Part shown: one piece after another, positions 14,890 to 23,616 of the stretch | How positions within the stretch are numbered: the first letter of the stretch is position 1 | Layout of the letters: each line of letters starts with the position of its first letter | Source of the DNA: a bacterium UBP11_UBA4055 | GTDB taxonomy: Bacteria > UBA4055 | Direction of reading: 5' to 3' | Length of the DNA stretch: 30,578 bases | Assembly: GCA_002382735.1 (NCBI GenBank) | Contig: DFZN01000058.1 | Coordinates: forward strand, 21,335 to 51,912 | Notes under the pieces: model-generated | What the model saw: the letters and a program-made list of their open reading frames with translations, nothing else | Database searches by the model: none | Told to the model about the DNA's origin: nothing | Program-made: the position numbers and the translations under genes

Positions 14890-16257
14890 TCATTTTCCGG
14901 ATGTTTTTGAGAAAAGCGCTTTAGCCGCTTTCTTTGCCGAAGGAAGCATGAAACAGATCACAAGATCATTTATCCTGATATCATCGTTGCCATAAGGGAT
15001 TATTACCTTGTTTTCTCTCTGTATCACTCCAATTATCATTCCTTTGGGCAGGCTGATATCTTTGAGAGATTTGTCGAGGATCTCAAGTTCCTCTGATATC
15101 CTGATCTTCATGGTCTCGATCTTCAGATTAGGCAGCGGATATACAGAAATTATCTCGCCTCTGCGGCAATAGTTCAGGATCTCGGATAGCGCAAGAGACT
15201 CTGTGGAGAACACCGAATCGATATCCTGTATCTCATTAAGTATCGGACTTATTGCGATATTGGTTATATTACAAACTGCTTTGAAGGCACCGTTCCTTTT
15301 TGCAAGTACGGCTGTGATCACATTCTGTTCATCGCTTTCAGTTACGCATACAACAAAAGAATCCTTCATTTCGAGTTCATTGAGGACACTGTTGTTCGTC
15401 CCTCTCCCGTTGATTATAAGAACTCCGCTAAGTTCTTCGGAAAGGTTCGAGCAGATAGTCTCATCCTCTTCCACGACAGTAACGCTTTTACCAAGCAGAG
15501 ATTCTCTTCTTGCGAGTTCTCTTCCGATCCTATGTCCTCCGAAGATTATTATTTTTTTTATTTTTTTTTCGGCCGGAAAATATTCCTGAGTTATAGTGTG
15601 CAGAGATTCAGTATTCCCCAGCATGAAAATCCTGTTCCCCTGATGGATAATGTCGTTACCGGAAGGAATTATAACACTGTTATTCTTTTTAACGGCTATT
15701 ATCCTGACTTTCCGCCATGCTTTATCGATAGAAGTTATTTCATGTATCTTCTTACCGTTACCCTTAAAGCTTTCAGGGACCTGAATTCCAATTATCTTAA
15801 TGTCGTTGTCATGAAAATTGATGATCTCAGATGTCTCAGGTTGTGATATCAGGTCAGAGATGTTATTGATTGTCAGCTGTTTCGTAGCTATCATATTGTC
15901 GATCCCGAAATCGGCAGATTCAATGACAGGGTTGGAAAAATATCTTGATGCATTCTCTATCTTTGCGATCGTGTAAGCGTTGTAATGGCTCAGCCTTTTC
16001 ACGAGATTACAGGCAACAATGTTCACATTGTCATCATTTGTAAGCGCCAGAAAGAGTTCAGTTTTATCGATATTGGCTTTAGAAATAATATTAACATCAA
16101 TGCCGCTTCCCTTAAGGACCATCGCATCAAGTTCTTCACTTAGTTTTTTTGAAGTTTCTTCGGATTTTTCAATAATAGTAATGGCGTGACCTTCAAAGAT
16201 CAGCCTTTCAGCGATCATAGATCCGAGCTCCCCGCCGCCTATGATAAGAATATTCAT
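14890..16257 (-). CDS. trkA: TrkA, regulatory subunit of potassium uptake
   Basis: 455 residues made of two tandem RCK units (RCK-N plus RCK-C twice), the full-length TrkA plan. The first Rossmann motif is IIGGGELGSMIAERL (G7-G12) with the acid at IIEKSEE. The second is IFGGHRIGRELARRE, with VVEEDE as the ribose-binding acid. Each is followed by an RCK-C segment ending in a FMLG/CFML strand. NAD(H) and ATP or ADP binding controls gating of TrkH in the family. It lies upstream of trkH in a two-gene operon. Confidence 0.93.
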   Translation of the reverse strand: MNILIIGGGELGSMIAERLIFEGHAITIIEKSEETSKKLSEELDAMVLKGSGIDVNIISKANIDKTELFLALTNDDNVNIVACNLVKRLSHYNAYTIAKIENASRYFSNPVIESADFGIDNMIATKQLTINNISDLISQPETSEIINFHDNDIKIIGIQVPESFKGNGKKIHEITSIDKAWRKVRIIAVKKNNSVIIPSGNDIIHQGNRIFMLGNTESLHTITQEYFPAEKKIKKIIIFGGHRIGRELARRESLLGKSVTVVEEDETICSNLSEELSGVLIINGRGTNNSVLNELEMKDSFVVCVTESDEQNVITAVLAKRNGAFKAVCNITNIAISPILNEIQDIDSVFSTESLALSEILNYCRRGEIISVYPLPNLKIETMKIRISEELEILDKSLKDISLPKGMIIGVIQRENKVIIPYGNDDIRINDLVICFMLPSAKKAAKALFSKTSGK

Positions 16258-16292
16258 AGAATCAATTTCTCATAATTAAAATGCAAGAATGG

Positions 16293-16321
16293 AATATAAC
16301 ATTTACAGGTATAATAATCAA
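16293..16321 (-). promoter_or_regulatory. sigma70-like promoter of trkA-trkH
   Basis: On the minus strand TTGATT (16321-16316), a 17-bp spacer and TATATT (16298-16293), about 36 bp before the trkA ATG. Confidence 0.6.
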
Positions 16322-16350
16322 GGTATTATAAGTACGGCAAGTGTAAATTA

Positions 16351-17829
16351 CTATTTTTCTATGACCTTATTTCTCCCTGCATTTTTGGCTTTATACAGCC
16401 GTTCATCAGAAATTCTGATGAGTTCTTCAGCGGATTTCACTTCGGGATAATAGTCCGCAACTCCGAAACTCATAGTTACCGGAACGATGTTGCTCTGAAA
16501 TTCAAAAATAGAGCTCTCGATCACTCTCCTAATCTTTTCAGCTATAGAATATCCTCCTGAACCGCTTGGAGAGTGACAGACTATCACAAATTCCTCACCT
16601 CCGACCCTGGCTATATAATCCGTTTTTCTTATGGTTAATTTCATTATTGTGACCAGTTTTACAAGGACCGTATCCCCGAAACCATGTCCGAATGTGTCAT
16701 TGATCTTCTTGAAGTGGTCGATGTCGCAACTTATAAGAGTAAAATTTATTCCGTAGCGTTTTGCCTTGAGAAATTCGTCGTGAAGTTTTTCGTCGAGGTA
16801 TCTTCTGTTGTATGCTCCTGTTAAAGGGTCAAGTAAAGCTATGCCGACGAGTTTTCTGCTGTTGTCCTCAAGGACTTTCTGATATTTAATGTTCTGGCTG
16901 TTGAGTTCGGCGATTTTTCTCTGGGTCATATCGTACTCTGAACTTATCATGGCCAGCTGAGTGTCGAATCTTGTTATGATCTTAAAATATCCGGGGAAAT
17001 GTATGCCTCTAATTCCGAGGGCCTTTAGACTTATCTTAAGCAGATCCACTGATTCATCCACCATATCTTCGAGCTTGTCGGAGTATAAGTTCATCAGGCT
17101 TTTTATGTCTTTTCTGAATTCTGTCGCAAGATTCAGATCTTCATAGAAGATATTGGTAAGGACAGATCCGAAATATATACAGAGGGAAGAATTCTCCTTA
17201 TTGTCCGGCCCGATCGATCTCTGGATTGTTTTCTGGTGGTGATATCGCACTGGTTCTGTAATTTCAGAATTCAGCCCCGATGATCTTAAAAGTATATATG
17301 AGATTTCAGCGTGATCAAGACCGAAGATCTCCCACTCAGATGTCATTCTTTTTATGGAGTTGTCATTTTTTTCGGTAATTTTCCTGAATTCTTCGGGATG
17401 AGATGAGGCAATGTAAAAATAACTTATATTGCTCATTAATCCTGAAATATATGCGAGACAAGGATTTGGGACTTTGCATAATTTGGCAAGGAAATAACTT
17501 GAAGACGCCGTAAAGATCTGCATCTCGAATATCGGTGAAAGACCGGGATCTTCTTTTTTTAGTACGAGATCCTTTAGAATAACATTCAGAAGAAGGATGA
17601 AACAGTATTCTTTTCCAAGAGAGTCAAATGCTTTGTCTAACGAAGATACATCTGATCCGGAAACACTGTTAACACTTTCGAGAAATCTTTCTTTCATGTT
17701 CATTCTGCTGATCACAGATGTCATTTCCGACTTCGTTATTCCCTTTAGAGAAGAATTCAGCAGATCTACAAAATAATCCGGGAAAAGTGTATTATACGAA
17801 TTTCTTATTTCCTGCGCTATATCAATCAA
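16351..17829 (-). CDS. HDOD-GGEEF diguanylate cyclase
   Basis: 492 residues. Residues about 20-215 form an HDOD-type helical domain (AYISGLMSNIS; WEIFGLDHAEISYILLR; RYHH), a degenerate HD fold that lacks full HD metal ligands. A coiled-coil-like stretch (about 290-330) leads to a GGDEF domain: LLDPLTGAYNRRYLDE, DIDHFKKINDTFGH and the active-site loop GGEEF at 410-414. The inhibitory I-site RxxD is present as R401-KT-D404, five residues ahead. It should make cyclic di-GMP and be product-inhibited. It is cytoplasmic with no membrane segment. The start overlaps rsmD by 8 bp; the signal sensed by the HDOD domain is unknown. Confidence 0.85.
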   Translation of the reverse strand: MIDIAQEIRNSYNTLFPDYFVDLLNSSLKGITKSEMTSVISRMNMKERFLESVNSVSGSDVSSLDKAFDSLGKEYCFILLLNVILKDLVLKKEDPGLSPIFEMQIFTASSSYFLAKLCKVPNPCLAYISGLMSNISYFYIASSHPEEFRKITEKNDNSIKRMTSEWEIFGLDHAEISYILLRSSGLNSEITEPVRYHHQKTIQRSIGPDNKENSSLCIYFGSVLTNIFYEDLNLATEFRKDIKSLMNLYSDKLEDMVDESVDLLKISLKALGIRGIHFPGYFKIITRFDTQLAMISSEYDMTQRKIAELNSQNIKYQKVLEDNSRKLVGIALLDPLTGAYNRRYLDEKLHDEFLKAKRYGINFTLISCDIDHFKKINDTFGHGFGDTVLVKLVTIMKLTIRKTDYIARVGGEEFVIVCHSPSGSGGYSIAEKIRRVIESSIFEFQSNIVPVTMSFGVADYYPEVKSAEELIRISDERLYKAKNAGRNKVIEK

Positions 17830-18418
17830 TGTTCCTCCTGATTATATCCATCTTTGTGCTGCCTTTGGTCTTTGAACGGATAATTTCGTGCCCGAATTGT
17901 AAATCGAGTTTGCTCGATCTTGAGTATTCTGCAATGATCATCAGGTCTTCAGGAGCAATATCGCTCATCGATAATATTTTTGAAATGATCTTTCCTGTAA
18001 TTTCAGTATCCTGATACGGGGCATCAATAAAAACAGTGTTGAAATCAAATTTTCCGGATCTTTTCAGACTCTCGACATACGAAAGACAGTCCGAACATAC
18101 CACACTAATATTGTTAAGATCGAGCGATCCGGCACTTTTCTTTATGAGTGAGCACAGATCTCCGTTTCTTTCAACGCAAGTGGATCCGGCCGCTCCCCTG
18201 GAAATAAATTCGAAAGATACAATCCCCGTACCCGAGAACAGATCGAGCAGGTACGCCTGACCGATGTCGGTATGATTATTTAAAACATTGAAAATCCATT
18301 CCCGGAAAAATGATGTAGTTGGTCTGAGGCCGATGCTGTCAGAAGAATAGATCATGCGTCCTTTCAGTTTTCCTCCCGTTATTCTAACCAAAATACACCG
18401 TAAACATAACATAATCAT
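17822..18418 (-). CDS. rsmD: RsmD, 16S rRNA m2G966 methyltransferase
   Basis: RsmD-type N2-guanine methyltransferase: RITGGKLKGRMI at the N-terminus, LRPTTSFFREWIFNVL, the SAM motif DLFSGTGIVSFEFISRGA, and catalytic motif IV. Motif IV reads IDAPY rather than the usual DPPY/F, an unusual Pro-to-Ala change. As written from the ATG at 18418 there are 198 residues; family members begin only a few residues before RITGG, so the TTG at 18391 (189 residues) is a good alternative. Either start lies inside the preceding gene, and the stop of that gene (18384) is 7 bp past the TTG, suggesting translational coupling. Confidence 0.85.
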   Translation of the reverse strand: MIMLCLRCILVRITGGKLKGRMIYSSDSIGLRPTTSFFREWIFNVLNNHTDIGQAYLLDLFSGTGIVSFEFISRGAAGSTCVERNGDLCSLIKKSAGSLDLNNISVVCSDCLSYVESLKRSGKFDFNTVFIDAPYQDTEITGKIISKILSMSDIAPEDLMIIAEYSRSSKLDLQFGHEIIRSKTKGSTKMDIIRRNID

Positions 18419-19670
18419 CTTTTGGAGAGATTATGAATTTCTTGAATTCCACGCTATTTTCTTTTAATGAATCTATAAATTCAAAAAATTTGGATGCAGG
18501 CTGGATCTTAAATATGTTCTGATAATATTTGATCGGTGTTATGTTATAGCTGTCTTTAACCTGAACAAATTTTTTGTAGTTCGATCTCCACCGTGAATTG
18601 GGAAAACTGAAGGAAGAATGTGAAAATACGGCATAGCCTTCTATTATTTCACAGTTGTAAATATTTTCGGTGTCGAGTTTTTTTGCATTTGAAAGAATTT
18701 CTGCATCTTTTGTATGGATCCTTAGTTCGGTATTGTTAATGAAAACGACCGAATCCGATTCGAGCTGAGACAAAGCGGTCACGAATTCCCAGAATTCAGG
18801 TGTTTCCTTCATAGGTTTATCAGTTCCCTGTTCCGTTATGACCTCAGTTTCTGTATTTTCAATATCCGGTTCTGTTACTTCGGGAGCTGCTTGGACCGGA
18901 ACTTGTTTTACAGCAACCGGATCATGTGCGGGTTCCCTTCTGTCGATTGAGATCGTATAAGGTGTTTTTTCAACAAGATAACTGACCCAGAAGCCTGTAG
19001 TAGTCTTAAACTGAGCAGGATTAAAATAATAGAATACCGAAAGTACAAGCACTAACAGGAGGAATGATACCGATATGAAAACGGATTTCTTACTGACGGC
19101 CGGAGGAGCTTCGATCTCATTTTCGAAGGAAGAGATTTTCCTTATAGTTCTGTCTGTCTGGATGAACTCTGATCTATCACCGTAAAATGAATATCTGCAG
19201 CCTATTTTGAATTCAATACCTTCAATATAGATATCTTTCATCAGATTTGAAAAGAAATCACTTACATTTTTTCTTATAACGGCGATGATCAAATTTTCAC
19301 TTGAGCTGTCATAGTGTATGCCGTATCTGTAATGATCCGGTATATCAGTCGTGATCTTCGAAGCTTCCCAATTAATATAATCTTCAAGATCAGTATATTC
19401 AGGGCCGCTTTTAAGGACCTTGAATTGAACAAAAGACGGCAATACAACGATATTTAAAACGCTAAGCTCTTTTATGAATGGCTCAAGAAGACCTTTCAAG
19501 GTTGATTTTAAGGATTCATAATGTTTACCGCTCTCGATCACGGATGTATCAATCTTGAAATCCAGATCTGATGAAGTCAGTTTTTTTTCTCTGAAGCTGG
19601 AAGATCCTGGAGAAAAAACTCTTTCTACGAGTTCTAATCTTGAAGGGTGGATGATCAGGTCATGATACAT
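18384..19670 (-). CDS. PilM-like membrane-anchored protein, function unknown
   Basis: 428 residues. One membrane helix at about 196-216 divides a cytoplasmic N-terminal part from a 210-residue extracytoplasmic part that begins with a proline/glutamate-rich linker. Weak PilM-like features occur in the N-terminal part: NIVVLPSFVQFKVLK followed by LEDYINWEASKITTDIPDHY, resembling the PilM segment with (Y/F)IxWEAxxxxP. The ATPase loops of PilM are not evident. The arrangement recalls a fused PilM/PilN/PilO or GspL subunit of a type IV pilus or type II secretion platform, which fits the nearby ComEA-like gene. GGAGG lies 6 bp before the ATG. Assignment is tentative. Confidence 0.5.
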   Translation of the reverse strand: MYHDLIIHPSRLELVERVFSPGSSSFREKKLTSSDLDFKIDTSVIESGKHYESLKSTLKGLLEPFIKELSVLNIVVLPSFVQFKVLKSGPEYTDLEDYINWEASKITTDIPDHYRYGIHYDSSSENLIIAVIRKNVSDFFSNLMKDIYIEGIEFKIGCRYSFYGDRSEFIQTDRTIRKISSFENEIEAPPAVSKKSVFISVSFLLLVLVLSVFYYFNPAQFKTTTGFWVSYLVEKTPYTISIDRREPAHDPVAVKQVPVQAAPEVTEPDIENTETEVITEQGTDKPMKETPEFWEFVTALSQLESDSVVFINNTELRIHTKDAEILSNAKKLDTENIYNCEIIEGYAVFSHSSFSFPNSRWRSNYKKFVQVKDSYNITPIKYYQNIFKIQPASKFFEFIDSLKENSVEFKKFIISPKDDYVMFTVYFG

Positions 19671-19691
19671 TGTTTTCCTCCGTTTCGTATG

Positions 19692-19733
19692 AAAAAAACA
19701 GGGGCAGTAAATGCCCTTTCGGGTATCGCCCCC
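19692..19733 (-). terminator. terminator/attenuator-like hairpin
   Basis: On the minus strand GGGCA, a 5-nt loop and TGCCC are followed by CTG and seven T residues. Immediately 5' lies CCC-GAAA-GGG, whose GGG is the first half of the terminator stem, and GGGGGC that can pair with the same GCCCC. Two folds are thus mutually exclusive. It sits between the 499-codon gene and the PilM-like gene. Confidence 0.55.
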
Positions 19734-19776
19734 ATAGATCCCTTTCTGCTATGCTGCTGAAGGAATTCGGAAGCTG

Positions 19777-21276
19777 TTATTCAGTTTTCCAGCTTGGCGA
19801 ACCGTTATCAACATAACCTGCATTCTCATCGTCTTCAATACCGAATAAGAATTTCTTCTGGAACAACCCTCTTTCATAACCCTTGAAAGTGCTGTTCTCA
19901 TTGATGGGTGATTCGATTTTTACGCTTACCGTGTCAATTTTGATGATTTCTGTATTATACACAAAAGCAATGTCGGTAAGAAATTTAATATTCGTGTCTT
20001 TCTTCATTTCTTCCGCAACATCAGAACCCGGATTGGAGTCGAACAGTATTTTGAACCTGTTCGTCTCTGAGAAATTCTTTTCAGACTCATAATCAGGAGA
20101 GTCGATAGATTTCTCGATCTTGTCGTCGTACTGGTCCTTAGAAACCAGGTCTCTAAGCTGTTCGGCGAAATATTTTGTGAATAATTTTCTTTTTGCCTCG
20201 TCTGTTGAATAAGTTGAATCGCCGTCCATTTCATATTCCCTCACGAGTTCGGCAACTTTTCTTTCCGATTTAAGCTTTACAATGTTCAGAAAGTAATTTT
20301 TCACAGTAGTGTTTTCTGTAAGGTCTGTTACTTCCCTGTCTTTGATCAGGGCTGCCACTTTTTTACTGGCTTTATTGAAGAAAGTCACTGTCATTCCCAC
20401 TTTAGCTGTGAGATTGAAACTCACTTTGAAAGGATCAAGAGTGCTGGGGCAGAGATAAGGAGTATTGTCATTTTCAATATCAGAGAAAACATATCTTGCC
20501 ATATTAACTTTCTGCTCTACTAGGTTAGTATCTTTATCAACAGAGATCGTAATTTTCTCTTTTGAAATGAAATCCCAAAAAATGTCTTTTTTACCCTTAT
20601 AGTTCGCTATAGCCTCAATATGAGACGGACTTGAAAGAGTTATTTTTTGAGCCTTCAGATTGAGTTTAGGATTCCTTGGAAGAAGATCTATCGTAACCGA
20701 TTTACCCACATTGTAAAGAACTTCTGTCTCGTTCTCCGAAGATTTATAGTATTTCTCCTTGAGAGATCTGTAGAAATCTTTGTGTTTGTTATCCTTGAGG
20801 AACATTTCTATCTGATCGGCATCTGAATCCATTATAATCTCAGGATTGGGGCATCCGAGAATTCCCAAAAACTCAGTGAATTTGCTCTTATCTTCGATAT
20901 TATCAGGTTTTGTTGTACCGTCAGTAAGCACATTGAGGTCGCTGAAATGTTTGACCTGTGTAAATGAAACTCTGACCTTTGAAGTATCGATGTCAAGAAT
21001 TTCAATATCAACATCGGGTGCATTTAATTTGAGATCGTTAAAATTCACAGCGTAATCGAAAACTTCCTTGAGATCTTTGCTGAATGAACCTTTTTCCTGC
21101 ATGTAGAGAATTTCACAGTCTGACATTTCGATCATCCTTTTTCTCGCAAGCTCTTTTCTATCCGCCTGCTCGTTCCACATTCTTCTCGGTAATTCTATTG
21201 AAATGACAAGAAGAACAAATGCGACCGCGGCTACGATCTTAAGAATTACGCCGCCTTTTTTTGATATGAAACGCAT
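19777..21276 (-). CDS. uncharacterised single-pass membrane protein
   Basis: 499 residues, no family recognised. An N-terminal membrane helix (about 10-26) follows a basic start (MRFISKKGG), then LPRRMWNEQADRKELARKRM. This is followed by CEILYMQEKGSFSKDLKEVFDYAV, reminiscent of the region after the helix in pseudopilin-like proteins. The rest is a large charged extracytoplasmic region with short beta-rich stretches (KVRVSFTQVKHF, KSVTIDL) and a LCPSTLDPF motif. No prepilin cleavage site is evident. GGAGT lies before the ATG. It is 19 bp after the ComEA-like gene and may belong to the same envelope or DNA-uptake machinery as the PilM-like product. Confidence 0.55.
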   Translation of the reverse strand: MRFISKKGGVILKIVAAVAFVLLVISIELPRRMWNEQADRKELARKRMIEMSDCEILYMQEKGSFSKDLKEVFDYAVNFNDLKLNAPDVDIEILDIDTSKVRVSFTQVKHFSDLNVLTDGTTKPDNIEDKSKFTEFLGILGCPNPEIIMDSDADQIEMFLKDNKHKDFYRSLKEKYYKSSENETEVLYNVGKSVTIDLLPRNPKLNLKAQKITLSSPSHIEAIANYKGKKDIFWDFISKEKITISVDKDTNLVEQKVNMARYVFSDIENDNTPYLCPSTLDPFKVSFNLTAKVGMTVTFFNKASKKVAALIKDREVTDLTENTTVKNYFLNIVKLKSERKVAELVREYEMDGDSTYSTDEAKRKLFTKYFAEQLRDLVSKDQYDDKIEKSIDSPDYESEKNFSETNRFKILFDSNPGSDVAEEMKKDTNIKFLTDIAFVYNTEIIKIDTVSVKIESPINENSTFKGYERGLFQKKFLFGIEDDENAGYVDNGSPSWKTE

Positions 21277-21295
21277 TTTTATGACTCCATTTTAT

Positions 21296-21754
21296 TTAAA
21301 ATATAATTTTATCAGCCACAGCAGAGTATTTCTTCTTTCCTATACCCTTAACCTTCATCAGGTCTTCTTTGCATTCGAATCTGCCGTTCTCTTTACGGTA
21401 TTTTATTATCGCTCCGGCAGTCTTTGTTCCTATTCCTTTCAAAGTACAAAGCTCTTCTGCCGAAGCACTGTTTATATTAACAAGTTTTTGCGTGACAGTC
21501 AAATCATTAATTATATTTTTTTCGGTGCTGATTTCTTGACTGTCAGCTTCATTTTCGTTCAGATCGGTGCTGATTTTCACCAGATCATTTCTTTTTATTT
21601 CTTCAAGATTCTCACCGGCATTTATTTCCGGAACATTGACAACAGACAGTCTGAATAGAAATGCCGCAAAAACAAAGACAAAAACAGCTATTGAGCCGCG
21701 ATATGCTCTTTTGTAGGGTTCAGTATCTTTTATGATCGGTCTGTTCTCTTTCAT
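21296..21754 (-). CDS. ComEA-like helix-hairpin-helix DNA-binding protein
   Basis: 152 residues: a membrane helix at about 20-39, a polar linker, then two helix-hairpin-helix motifs from about 90 to the end (VNINSASAEELCTLKGIGTK and DLMKVKGIGKKKYSAVADKI). This is the plan of ComEA, the membrane DNA receptor for natural transformation. The linker is longer than in minimal ComEA forms. The start overlaps the dnaJ stop by 4 bp (ATGA type), indicating coupling. DNA binding is well supported; a role in transformation is inferred, since no comEC is in the window. Confidence 0.82.
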   Translation of the reverse strand: MKENRPIIKDTEPYKRAYRGSIAVFVFVFAAFLFRLSVVNVPEINAGENLEEIKRNDLVKISTDLNENEADSQEISTEKNIINDLTVTQKLVNINSASAEELCTLKGIGTKTAGAIIKYRKENGRFECKEDLMKVKGIGKKKYSAVADKIIF

Positions 21755-22890
21755 TCAAAAAATTTGTCTTTTATTTTTTCGAAGAATCCTTTTTCGGCCG
21801 ATTTCGGTTTAAGTTCTTCAAGTTCGTTCAGACTCTCGAACATATCCTTGGTCTTTTTTGAAAGTTTGCAGGGTATCCATATAGTAATCCTGACTATAAG
21901 GTCACCGTTTCCGTAGCCGTTCAAAACCGGCAGTCCTTTTCCTTTCAGCAGCAGTTTCTTGCCGGATTGAGTCCCGGAGGGGACTTTTAATTTCACTTTG
22001 CCCTCTATCACAGGAACTTCGATGTCGGTTCCAAGTACTGCCTGCGGGACACTCAGCTGGAGGTCATAATAGAGATTTTCCCTGTCTCTGTGGAAATATT
22101 TGTGCTCTTTTTCATGAATTATAACGATCAGATCACCACTCGGGCCGCCTCTTTTTCCTGCGTTACCAACGCCCGAAAGTGTCAAGTACTGACCTTCGCT
22201 TACACCGGCCGGTATTGCTACGGATACGGTCTTATCTTCTCTTACTCTGCCCTCTCCTGAGCACATAGGACATTTCTCGAGTATCACTTCACCTGTTCCG
22301 TCGCAGTGATGACAAGGTGAAACATTAACGAACTGACCGAGAATTGACCTCTGGACAGTTCTTATTTCACCTGTTCCGGAACATGTTGAGCATTTGGTTT
22401 TGGAAGATATATTTTTAGCTCCGGAGCCGTTGCAGCCGGAACATTTAACATATTTGTTCAGCTTGATCTTTTTTGTCGTTTCTCCGGCAATTTCTTCAAG
22501 AGTCAGCTTGATCGATATCTGAATATCAGTACCTTTTTTCAGACCTGACGAGCTTCTTCTGCGTGACGAACCCCCGAAACCTCCGCCGAAGAACTGTTCG
22601 AATATTGATTCGGCGTCGCCAAAATTAAAACCGCTGAAATCGAACCCGCCGGCTCCTGAACCGCCCCTGACACCTTCATGGCCGAACCTGTCATATTTAG
22701 ATCTCTTATTGTCATCCGAGAGTACTGAATAGGCTTCTCCGACCTCTTTGAATTTTTCTTCTGAATCCTTATCTCCCTTATTTCTGTCGGGATGGAACTT
22801 CAGGGCCAACTTTTTATAGGCTTTCTTTATGTCGTCTTTGGTTGCGTTCTTATCAACGCCAAGTATCTCGTAATAATCTCTTTTGTTCAT
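21751..22890 (-). CDS. dnaJ: DnaJ co-chaperone
   Basis: 379-residue type I DnaJ. J-domain with HPD at about 33-35 (KFHPDRNKG), a glycine/phenylalanine-rich linker (GGAGGFDFSGFNFGDAES), four zinc repeats (CSGCNGSG, CSTCSGTG, CHHCDGTG, CPMCSGEG) and the two C-terminal substrate-binding beta-domains. It stimulates DnaK ATPase and delivers clients. It starts 14 bp after the grpE stop; dnaK itself is not in the window. Confidence 0.95.
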   Translation of the reverse strand: MNKRDYYEILGVDKNATKDDIKKAYKKLALKFHPDRNKGDKDSEEKFKEVGEAYSVLSDDNKRSKYDRFGHEGVRGGSGAGGFDFSGFNFGDAESIFEQFFGGGFGGSSRRRSSSGLKKGTDIQISIKLTLEEIAGETTKKIKLNKYVKCSGCNGSGAKNISSKTKCSTCSGTGEIRTVQRSILGQFVNVSPCHHCDGTGEVILEKCPMCSGEGRVREDKTVSVAIPAGVSEGQYLTLSGVGNAGKRGGPSGDLIVIIHEKEHKYFHRDRENLYYDLQLSVPQAVLGTDIEVPVIEGKVKLKVPSGTQSGKKLLLKGKGLPVLNGYGNGDLIVRITIWIPCKLSKKTKDMFESLNELEELKPKSAEKGFFEKIKDKFFE

Positions 22891-22904
22891 AAATTGCGGC
22901 CGTC

Positions 22905-23495
22905 CTATTTTGAAACGATAACTTTTGAATGCCTGATCACTTTGTCATTCAGTTTGTACCCTTTTTCGTACTCCTCTACCACAAAGTTGGGCTCAATACC
23001 CTCTTTCTCCACAGTCATCATAGCGTCATGCAATTCCGGATCGAATGGTGTGTCCTTAACTTCGATCTCAGTCAGACCCTGGTTCTTGAGAATATTATTC
23101 AATTTCCCGAAGATCATGTCTATACCTTTTTTAAGATCTCCGGCATTAATATTCTCCGAATAATTCTTCAGAAATCTCTCAATGTCGTCCAGTACCGGAA
23201 GAAGTTTTATTATCAGTTCTTCATTTGCGGAGTTTATAAGTCTGATATACTCTTCGGATGTACGCTTTTTGTAATTTTCAAACTCGGCAGCTTTTCTTAT
23301 GAGTTTATCCCTGTACTCAAAGGCTTCGCTTTCCAGTTTTGCTATTTTCTCCTCAAGCGGTTCCGCGCTGTCTGACTCCTGTTCAGGTTCTGTATCTGAT
23401 CCGGTCTCGTTATTTTCAATTGTAACAGTTTCTTCAAAAACCGACTGATCTTCACTTATTTTTTCATTCTGATATTTTTTTGATCTGCCCGACAT
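22905..23495 (-). CDS. grpE: GrpE nucleotide exchange factor
   Basis: 196 residues: an acidic disordered N-terminus (SEQESDSAEP-like, about 1-50), a long coiled-coil (LEEKIAKLESEAFEYRDKLI), then the conserved FENYKKRTSEEY, LLPVLDDIERFL and C-terminal beta-wing ending VEKEGIEPN...VIRHSKVIVSK. It releases ADP from DnaK. GGGAG lies 9 bp before the ATG. It heads the minus-strand cluster behind a strong promoter; no CIRCE repeat is visible, so HrcA control is not indicated here. Confidence 0.95.
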   Translation of the reverse strand: MSGRSKKYQNEKISEDQSVFEETVTIENNETGSDTEPEQESDSAEPLEEKIAKLESEAFEYRDKLIRKAAEFENYKKRTSEEYIRLINSANEELIIKLLPVLDDIERFLKNYSENINAGDLKKGIDMIFGKLNNILKNQGLTEIEVKDTPFDPELHDAMMTVEKEGIEPNFVVEEYEKGYKLNDKVIRHSKVIVSK

Positions 23496-23544
23496 TTATC
23501 TTTGCTCCCGTAGCTATTTCACGATTCATTAATTAAGGGTATCA

Positions 23545-23573
23545 AATATAATAAAACAGTGCATAAAAGTCAA
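23545..23573 (-). promoter_or_regulatory. sigma70-like promoter of grpE-dnaJ
   Basis: On the minus strand TTGACT (23573-23568), a 17-bp spacer and TATATT (23550-23545), about 50 bp before the grpE ATG. Confidence 0.65.
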
Positions 23574-23585
23574 GCAGATGTGACG

Positions 23586-23603
23586 ATACTGTTCATGCAG
23601 TAT
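23586..23603. repeat. inverted repeat between mlaF and grpE
   Basis: ATACTG and CAGTAT separated by six bases, 14 bp past the mlaF stop. It is placed like a terminator for the MCE operon but has no T tract on either strand. Confidence 0.3.
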
Positions 23604-23616
23604 TTCAGATTTAATT

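Noticed and set aside
23496..23616. CIRCE/HrcA operator before grpE
   Set aside because: The region was read for the 9-bp inverted repeat with a 9-bp gap; none is present.
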